Shown here: piece after piece, positions 58,461-64,000 of the stretch | Layout: the number at the start of each line of letters is the position of its first letter | Position numbering within the stretch: the stretch's first letter is position 1 | Assembly: GCA_032834875.1 (NCBI GenBank) | Contig: CP135238.1 | Location: 626,011-690,010, forward strand | DNA: 64,000 nt | Reading direction: 5' to 3' | From: Sulfuracidifex metallicus DSM 6482 = JCM 9184 | GTDB lineage: Archaea > Thermoproteota > Thermoprotei_A > Sulfolobales > Sulfolobaceae | Made by a program: the position numbers and the translations under genes | Notes under the pieces: generated by a model | What the model was told of the DNA's origin: nothing | The model's database searches: none | The model's input: the letters and a program-made list of their open reading frames with translations, nothing else

Positions 58461-59660
58461 GTGTCCTTTAATTTTGCCTCAAATATTTACGAGTTAGCAG
58501 GAGAATCTACCCTAGTATATCAGGAAATAGCTAGAAAAGTAAGCAAAGAGAGAGGGATAAAAACAATAAATTTTGGAATAGGCCAACCTGACGTTGTTAC
58601 TTTCAAGAGAATAAGAGATAGTGCAATTCAGGCTCTAGAGCAAGGCTTCACTGGCTATACCCCCGCTCTGGGTTTAGATGAGTTAAGGGAAAAGATAGCA
58701 CAATACCTCACCGTGAACTACGGTGACGTAAAGAAGGATAACGTTATAGTTACTCCTGGAGCGAAGACAGCCTTGTTCTTAGGATTCCTTCTATTCATAA
58801 ATCCAGGAGATGAGGTAATAATGCAAGATCCTTCTTTTTATTCATACGCTGAGGTTGTGAGGCTTCTAGGCGGTAAACCGGTGTTCCTAAAGCTAAACAT
58901 GAATCAAAATGGTTTCTCTCACGACTTTGAAGCTATAGAGAGACTCATATCGCCGAAAACAAAAATGTTAGTTATAAACAATCCTCATAATCCCACCGGA
59001 TCACTTTTCGATCCGCATGAGATAGAGAGACTCATGGAGATATCCAAGGAAAAGAAGATCATACTTATGTCAGATGAGATTTATGATAATTTCGTATATG
59101 AAGGCAAAATGAAGAGCGTACTAGAGGACCCATCATGGACGGATTACGTTTTGTATATTAATGGATTCAGCAAAACTTTCTCTATGACAGGTTGGAGACT
59201 AGGTTACGTTGTGGCGAGGGAAGACGTAATAAAGAAGATGGGAGTCCTTGCTGGAAACATTTATACGTGCCCTACGAGCTTCGCGCAAAAGGGTGCCATA
59301 TCTTCCTTTGACTCTTTTGACAATGTAAAAGAAATGATAAACTTGTTCAAGAAGAGAAGAGACGTTATGTTCAATGAACTTCAGAAGGTTAAGAAAATTA
59401 GGGTAATAAAACCTAATGGGGCATTTTATATGTTCCCTTATATAGGTGAGTTACTGAGGGACCTCAAGATGGAGGTGAAGGACTTTTCTGTGGAGTTGAT
59501 AAAATCTAAGGGAGTTATAACAATTCCTGGAGAGGTGTTTCCGAAAGACGTAGGAAAAGACTTTGTTAGGCTAAGCTTCGCCGTGAAAGAAGAAGACATA
59601 AAAGAAGGTATAACGAAAATAGCAGAGTTCGTTGATGAGAAATCACAGAGCGATAGATGA
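58461..59660 (+). CDS. aspB: Class I aminotransferase, probable aspartate aminotransferase
   Basis: A 399-aa PLP enzyme of fold type I. Signatures are [47 protein letters not shown] and the PLP lysine in [16 protein letters not shown] (about K238). The characterised S. solfataricus aspartate aminotransferase has this form and, from memory, this position behind trp. Aromatic substrates are possible given the context. Start GTG 58461. It converges on valS with 2 bp between stops. Confidence 0.88.
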   Translation: MSFNFASNIYELAGESTLVYQEIARKVSKERGIKTINFGIGQPDVVTFKRIRDSAIQALEQGFTGYTPALGLDELREKIAQYLTVNYGDVKKDNVIVTPGAKTALFLGFLLFINPGDEVIMQDPSFYSYAEVVRLLGGKPVFLKLNMNQNGFSHDFEAIERLISPKTKMLVINNPHNPTGSLFDPHEIERLMEISKEKKIILMSDEIYDNFVYEGKMKSVLEDPSWTDYVLYINGFSKTFSMTGWRLGYVVAREDVIKKMGVLAGNIYTCPTSFAQKGAISSFDSFDNVKEMINLFKKRRDVMFNELQKVKKIRVIKPNGAFYMFPYIGELLRDLKMEVKDFSVELIKSKGVITIPGEVFPKDVGKDFVRLSFAVKEEDIKEGITKIAEFVDEKSQSDR

Positions 59661-59662
59661 GC

Positions 59663-62104
59663 TTAACTCCCATGGACTGAGAGTTCAACTTTCTCCTGGT
59701 TATCCTCTATATATTCTAGATTTTCTATTTTTAGAGTCTTTTTGATGTCATTTTCAACTTCCCTTATGACGTCTAATGACTTCTTGTCAGCATAATATTT
59801 CACGTCTACTGGAGTCGGCATAGCAAGCTTCCTTGATATCTTAGAAGTCCTTATCATCGACGAAAACTTCTTTATGACTTTACCTTTCTCTAGGACTTCC
59901 TGATCTTCCTTTATGTAACTTATATCTGGTAGGTTCTCCAGTAGTACGCTCTTCTTTTCGCCGTAAAGCCTGAAGTATATTTCCTCCGTTATATGAGGTG
60001 CCATAGGATGCAACAGAATTATCAAATCTTTCATTATTCTTCTCACTATTGCAATTGCAGCAGCATCGTTCTCAAATAGCCTATGCTTTATCATTTCCAA
60101 GTACTCGTCAGCCACAATCTCCCAGAAGTAATCGTAAAAGCCTTGTATAACAACGTAAAAGTCATACCTTCTATATGCGTCTATAGCGTTAAGTATGAAC
60201 CTTCTATGCTCCTGCAATATCCATCTATCTATGAGATCCTTGGGTTCTACCCTTTCAGCTTCAATCTTGTTGTCTTTTATGAAAGGATATATTAGCCTGC
60301 TGGCGTTCCAGAGCTTTTGCAGGACTGTCTTTTTAGCCTTTACCTTATCCCACTTGAATGGGAAATCATCTCCGATTGAAGCGTCTAGAAGAGTTAACCT
60401 TATTGCGTCAGCCCCCATCTCGTCTATCCTATCTAGCGGTGATATTACGTTACCCTTACTTTTGCTCATTCTGGTTCCATCAGGTCCTAAGGCTTGGCCG
60501 TTTACTAATACTTCATTGAAAGGTACGTTTCCAGCCAGCATGAGGGTTCTGAAGAAAGTATAAAATAGCCATGTTCTTATTATATCTGTGCCTTGTAACC
60601 TAATTGATGCTGGAAATGCCCTAGAGAAGCGTTCCTTGTCGCTGAAGTATCCAGTGACGTAAAGGGCACTTATGCTTGAATCTACCCATACGTCGGCGAC
60701 GTCCTTAACTGGTTGTAGTTCCTCTCCGCAAACTGGACATTTTTGGAAAGGAGGAGCAGTTGTGTTAGGATCTATGGGTAAGTCCTCCTCTCTGGCTGGA
60801 ACTAAGTGGTTATTCTTGCAATACCAGAAAGGTATAGGAGTTCCATAAACGCGTTGTCTGCTAATGTTCCAATCCCACTCAAGGCTTAATATCCAAGTTT
60901 CTAGATAGTAGGACATTCTCGACGGAATGAACTTCATTTTCTTATATTCTTCAAGGAGTCTGTCCTTAACGTCAAGAACTTTGATGTATATCTGTTTCTT
61001 GGTAAGGAACTCTATTGGAGACATGCAGTCGCTCCTTTCCGTGTGAGCTATGACGTTATGTTTTATACTTTCTACCTTCACCAGGAACCCTTTTTCCTTT
61101 AGAAGCTCAACCATCTTTCTCCTGGCTTCTTCTATCTTTATACCATCAAGTATTCCGGTCCCCTTCATCCTTCCTCTTTCGTCTATCATTTCTGTCGAAG
61201 GTAGGTTATGCTTCAGCTTCACTTTGATGTCTTGTGGGTCTCCATATGTGCTTATCATTTCGGCTCCAGTTCCAAAGTCCTTCTCAACGCTCTCTTCCCC
61301 TATTATTTTAACTTCTTTGTTAAAAATAGGTACTATCGCCGTTTTTCCTATCAACGACTTATATCTTTCATCTTCAGGATTTACTGCTAAAGCTTGGGTA
61401 GCTCCTATGAGCTCTGGTCTTGTTGTAGCTATCGTGATGTTTCCTCCATCTTTAAGTGGAAAGTTTACGTAAGCTAGGATTCCATCCCTTTCAACGTAGC
61501 CCACCTCGCTTAGGGCAAGGGCAGTTTCACATTTAGGGCACCAATACACTGGTCCGTCCCTCAGTTCTACCCTTCCTTGTTTGAACATGTCAATAACGCT
61601 CTTCTGTATAGCTCTCCTATAACTGGTCTCGTAAGTTTTATACTCGAATCTTTCCCATTCAGGTCTATAACCAAGCCTGATCATTGCAGTTTTCATTTTG
61701 GATATCATGTCTTCGGTCCATTCTATGCACTTTTTGAGGAATAGTTCTCTGTTTTCCTTTGGTATTCTCAACTTATATTGAACTTTCAATTCAGTTGGTA
61801 ATCCCTGCGTATCCCATCCTTGAGGATGCAATACGTTGTAACCTTCGATTCTCTTGAATCTAGCTATAGCGTCAGCTATGCTCACCCAATATGCGTGACC
61901 CATATGAAGTTCTCCGCTAGTGAAAGGTGGAGGCGTATCAATCACGAAGGGTTTCCTTTGGGTATCCTCGTCCTTAAATCTGAATACATCCCTCCACATA
62001 TCCTCTGTTAACCAAACCTTCTGCCACTTCTCTTCTATTTCCTTAGGCGAATAGTGTTTAGGCCATTCCTCCATTTTTTTATTTATTTCCTCCTGGCTTA
62101 ACAA
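59663..62104 (-). CDS. valS: Valyl-tRNA synthetase
   Basis: 813 aa, class I. The HIGH motif is HMGHAYW within [21 protein letters not shown] is RMSKSKGNV. An editing domain (about 220-390, with [20 protein letters not shown]) and a zinc-binding CPVCGEEL with WYCKNNH are present. The length and motif context fit archaeal ValRS rather than IleRS (over 1000 aa) or LeuRS. Start ATG 62104. Confidence 0.93.
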   Translation of the reverse strand: MLSQEEINKKMEEWPKHYSPKEIEEKWQKVWLTEDMWRDVFRFKDEDTQRKPFVIDTPPPFTSGELHMGHAYWVSIADAIARFKRIEGYNVLHPQGWDTQGLPTELKVQYKLRIPKENRELFLKKCIEWTEDMISKMKTAMIRLGYRPEWERFEYKTYETSYRRAIQKSVIDMFKQGRVELRDGPVYWCPKCETALALSEVGYVERDGILAYVNFPLKDGGNITIATTRPELIGATQALAVNPEDERYKSLIGKTAIVPIFNKEVKIIGEESVEKDFGTGAEMISTYGDPQDIKVKLKHNLPSTEMIDERGRMKGTGILDGIKIEEARRKMVELLKEKGFLVKVESIKHNVIAHTERSDCMSPIEFLTKKQIYIKVLDVKDRLLEEYKKMKFIPSRMSYYLETWILSLEWDWNISRQRVYGTPIPFWYCKNNHLVPAREEDLPIDPNTTAPPFQKCPVCGEELQPVKDVADVWVDSSISALYVTGYFSDKERFSRAFPASIRLQGTDIIRTWLFYTFFRTLMLAGNVPFNEVLVNGQALGPDGTRMSKSKGNVISPLDRIDEMGADAIRLTLLDASIGDDFPFKWDKVKAKKTVLQKLWNASRLIYPFIKDNKIEAERVEPKDLIDRWILQEHRRFILNAIDAYRRYDFYVVIQGFYDYFWEIVADEYLEMIKHRLFENDAAAIAIVRRIMKDLIILLHPMAPHITEEIYFRLYGEKKSVLLENLPDISYIKEDQEVLEKGKVIKKFSSMIRTSKISRKLAMPTPVDVKYYADKKSLDVIREVENDIKKTLKIENLEYIEDNQEKVELSVHGS

Positions 62105-62188
62105 AAAGCGTCACCTTAAGTAATGTTATTTCATGTTGTTGCGTTGTATTTAAGCATTTAATTTATTCCTCTCAACCTAACTCTAGTT

Positions 62189-63157
62189 ATGAAAGTTGCT
62201 ATACGTGGAGGAGGAGTAGCAGGATCCTTATTGGGGCACTTACTTAAAAATTCCAATCATGAGGTAACAATTTTTGATATTAAGAAGAGTTATATAAAAC
62301 CTTGTGGCGATATAGTACCTAACGTTTACAGACCCCCAATGAGCTGGGACGTCCAATACGAAATAAAGCGTTTCGCTTTCCTAGTAGACGGGGAATTGAT
62401 TTATGATGTGGGGTACCGCAGACCTAAATGGCTGGTCATAGACAAATGGAGCTGGATAAACGGAATGAGGGAAAGTATTCAACATAAAGTAACCCTCAAT
62501 CCTCCTGATCCTCGAGAGTTCGACCTCGTAGTAGATAGTCGAGGTCCGTATCCCATGGATAGAAAGGTAGTTTATACTACCAGAGCTATTATTAAGACCG
62601 AAAATTTCAACGATACTGCAGTGTTTGAATTTTCTAGCAAGTATACAGGTTTCTATTGGATATTTCCGAGCAAAGAAGGAGAATATAACGTAGGAGCAGG
62701 ATTTTTAGAGTATAAGAATTCCAGGGAACTTCTTATGGACTATATGAACAGTAAAATGGGGAAGTTCAAGCTAATTGACATTAGGGGAGCCCCGATTTCA
62801 GTGGAGAGACCAAAGGAGAAAGGAAATAGGATAGGCGAAGCGAGAGGTCTTGTATTTCCCTTAAGTGGCGAAGGCATAAGGCCATCTGCGATTTCTGCTG
62901 AGGAAACCTTTCAGGCTATAACTAAAAACAAGGAAATTTCGTCTTATTTAGATGACAGAATAAAGACAATGGAAAGCAGAATCAAGATCCAAAGCATTCT
63001 TCTAAACGCGTACATGAGAGCCAAACCTTCCATGAGAAAGGTAATGATGAAAACGTTAATGAGGAACGACGTTTTGATAGATGCCTACTTAGAGGATAAG
63101 TTAGATTTACAGGGAATTTCCGAGTCATTGAGGCTGATGAAAAGTGGAGGGATCTAA
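62189..63157 (+). CDS. Geranylgeranyl reductase-family flavoprotein
   Basis: A 322-aa FAD protein. The dinucleotide motif is VAIRGGGVAGSLLGHLL at the N-terminus. The conserved YIKPCGD corresponds to the family's xPCGx substrate-cavity Cys. FYWIFPSKEGEYNVGAG and FPLSGEGIRPS are the family's later FAD motifs. Such enzymes saturate isoprenoid chains of archaeal lipids or quinones. It is shorter than the main archaeal GGR (about 450 aa), so a paralogue with another substrate is likely. A TATA-like stretch (62149-62161) lies upstream. Confidence 0.82.
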   Translation: MKVAIRGGGVAGSLLGHLLKNSNHEVTIFDIKKSYIKPCGDIVPNVYRPPMSWDVQYEIKRFAFLVDGELIYDVGYRRPKWLVIDKWSWINGMRESIQHKVTLNPPDPREFDLVVDSRGPYPMDRKVVYTTRAIIKTENFNDTAVFEFSSKYTGFYWIFPSKEGEYNVGAGFLEYKNSRELLMDYMNSKMGKFKLIDIRGAPISVERPKEKGNRIGEARGLVFPLSGEGIRPSAISAEETFQAITKNKEISSYLDDRIKTMESRIKIQSILLNAYMRAKPSMRKVMMKTLMRNDVLIDAYLEDKLDLQGISESLRLMKSGGI

Positions 63158-63542
63158 AATACTTAATCAAATTGTGCTGGATAATTCTAAGAGCAAGAGC
63201 GGGAAACATGCGATTAGAAGCTTTCTCTTCCAAGTTGACAGCAACCTCATAGTTGATATCTCCTCATCTCCTGGAGATGAAGTTCCGCCAACTTACAAGG
63301 TCGGCGAATCTAGGCTAGTTGAAATTCCTAAAGGTCACGTGGTTTATCTTTACCTAGTAAAAAACGTGAAAGGTATGGTAAAGGGAAAGGCTATGGTTAT
63401 AAAAGACAACAAAGTTATCTTGGCTATGAACTACAGAAAGTTAAAGCTTAAGAGGGTAGAGGGGGATCCAAACGCCTTAGAGCCATTAAAGAGGGTAATG
63501 GAATATCTGAAAATTCCAGTTAAGAAAATAAACACCAGGTGA
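63144..63542 (+). CDS. Hypothetical protein, 132 aa
   Basis: Not recognised. Starts at GTG 63144, overlapping the flavoprotein gene by 14 bp. Beta-rich and basic in the second half (MVIKDNKVILAMNYRKLKLKR), soluble. It is the middle member of a three-gene operon (62189, 63144, 63548) linked by small overlaps. A function connected with the flavoprotein is possible, but nothing in the sequence shows it. Confidence 0.65.
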   Translation: MEGSKILNQIVLDNSKSKSGKHAIRSFLFQVDSNLIVDISSSPGDEVPPTYKVGESRLVEIPKGHVVYLYLVKNVKGMVKGKAMVIKDNKVILAMNYRKLKLKRVEGDPNALEPLKRVMEYLKIPVKKINTR

Positions 63543-63547
63543 TCCTC

Positions 63548-63862
63548 ATGTTCTCGCTGGAATTTCAAGTTATGGGGGACTACGACATAGATAAATTAAG
63601 GGATTTCATATCTTCTGTAGATTACATTTTCCAAGACATTTGCAAGACAGTGAAAATTGGAGCGTCTTATCTTTGCGCTCCTAACCCTTCAACAATGTTG
63701 ATAGTTTACATGAACGTAACTAACTTGAAGGACGTTAAGACTGTCCTTAAAGTCAACGCTGAAGACGCATCCTATGCAGTTTCTGTAGTTTCTGAGATAA
63801 ACGAGAGACTGAAAAAGATGGGCTTTCATATGAACTTGGATAGCTCATTTATGACGTCGTGA
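63548..63862 (+). CDS. Hypothetical protein, 104 aa
   Basis: Not recognised. An alpha/beta protein (MFSLEFQVMGDYDIDKLRDFI; SYAVSVVSEINERLKKMG). GTG 63539 extends the frame by three codons, but GGTGAT (63538-63543) lies 4 nt before ATG 63548 and looks like its ribosome site. The last gene of the flavoprotein operon; its end overlaps the convergent partial gene by 37 bp. Confidence 0.65.
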   Translation: MFSLEFQVMGDYDIDKLRDFISSVDYIFQDICKTVKIGASYLCAPNPSTMLIVYMNVTNLKDVKTVLKVNAEDASYAVSVVSEINERLKKMGFHMNLDSSFMTS

Positions 63863-64000
63863 TAGAACTCCTCTATTTTATCTGGCACCTTATCTGTGCT
63901 GTTTTCCTTTATTTCCCCAATTACGTTACAAAGATAACTTCCTATCCTGGTTTTACAGAAAACTAGTTTTTTCACCTTAACGTAGGGGAGTTCCAACTCG
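63826..64000 (-). CDS. C-terminal fragment of an unknown protein (cut by the window edge)
   Basis: An open frame enters from the right edge and stops at TGA 63826-63828. The visible 57 residues read ELELPYVKVKKLVFCKTRIG, then SYLCNVIGEIKENSTDKVPDKIEEFYHDVINELSKFI in overlapping pieces; it is a charged alpha/beta C-terminus with two cysteines. No family is recognised. The 37-bp convergent overlap with the 104-aa gene is in line with other gene pairs here. Confidence 0.5.
   Translation of the reverse strand, partial: ELELPYVKVKKLVFCKTRIGSYLCNVIGEIKENSTDKVPDKIEEFYHDVINELSKFI

Overview
This window is a gene-dense chromosome segment from a hyperthermophilic, acidophilic crenarchaeon of the order Sulfolobales. 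The evidence is a set of lineage markers: the N-terminal half of a reverse gyrase next to Alba, a TBP gene, a TFB2-type TFIIB paralogue, an RPC34-like Fe-S winged-helix protein, an ESCRT-III (CdvB-family) division protein, a WhiP-like bi-winged-helix replication initiator, an alpha-type thermosome subunit, a Nop5-fibrillarin operon, GatDE beside GatCA, and the compact trpBADFEGC operon. Composition is AT-rich. Promoters look archaeal, with many starts lying 23-28 nt below a TATA box (leaderless), while downstream operon genes use GGTGA-type ribosome sites. From memory, the gene content resembles two blocks of the Saccharolobus solfataricus chromosome (roughly SSO0929-0963 and SSO0862-0899) joined here in a rearranged order. 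That comparison was not computed.

Layout. 1-5 kb: reverse gyrase (partial), Alba, small orphans, XPB-type helicase and CutA. 5-12.4 kb: GatC-GatA, wyosine enzyme Taw1, CTP-dependent riboflavin kinase facing a DUF357-FAD synthase, diphthine synthase, metallophosphoesterase, TBP and a sugar kinase. 12.4-21.3 kb: DUF373 membrane protein with a long coiled-coil protein, Gar1-TFB2-RPC34, Trm1, an HTH regulator, DUF61, fibrillarin, Nop5 and ribosomal protein S30e, which is too short for most ORF callers. 21.4-31.6 kb: GatD-GatE, orphans, class II ribonucleotide reductase, and arginyl-tRNA synthetase directly abutting a tRNA-Arg(GCG). 31.6-38.3 kb: a candidate structured RNA, thermosome, a possible degenerate TtuA/Ncs6-like protein, Cys-rich orphans, a candidate replication origin beside WhiP, and an ATP-NAD-kinase-like protein. 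38.3-45.3 kb: a regulator divergent from ornithine carbamoyltransferase, NreA with a PIP box, a PHP protein, and the thrC-lysC-asd operon. 45.4-52.2 kb: UbiD-family decarboxylase, ESCRT-III, PEP synthase, zinc-finger protein, inositol-phosphate synthase, a candidate C/D box sRNA and acylphosphatase. 52.2-59.7 kb: the trp operon and an aminotransferase. 59.7-64 kb: valyl-tRNA synthetase, a geranylgeranyl-reductase-family flavoprotein and orphans.

How the genes work together. The window is dominated by information processing: transcription initiation (TBP, TFB2, RPC34), RNA modification (Gar1, fibrillarin/Nop5, Trm1, Taw1), translation (ArgRS, ValRS, amidotransferases, Dph5, S30e), DNA topology and repair (reverse gyrase, Alba, XPB, NreA), replication initiation and division. 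Amino-acid synthesis (Thr, Arg, Trp) makes up most of the rest. No insertion sequence, CRISPR array or prophage was seen.

The observations most worth checking are the putative origin beside the whiP-like gene (36112-36405); trpF, which has no ATG/GTG/TTG that preserves its first beta strand and appears to start at ACG; the zero-spacing argS/tRNA-Arg junction; a C/D box sRNA candidate at 51850-51896; a possible catalytically dead TtuA/Ncs6 relative; and a possible structured RNA near 31843.
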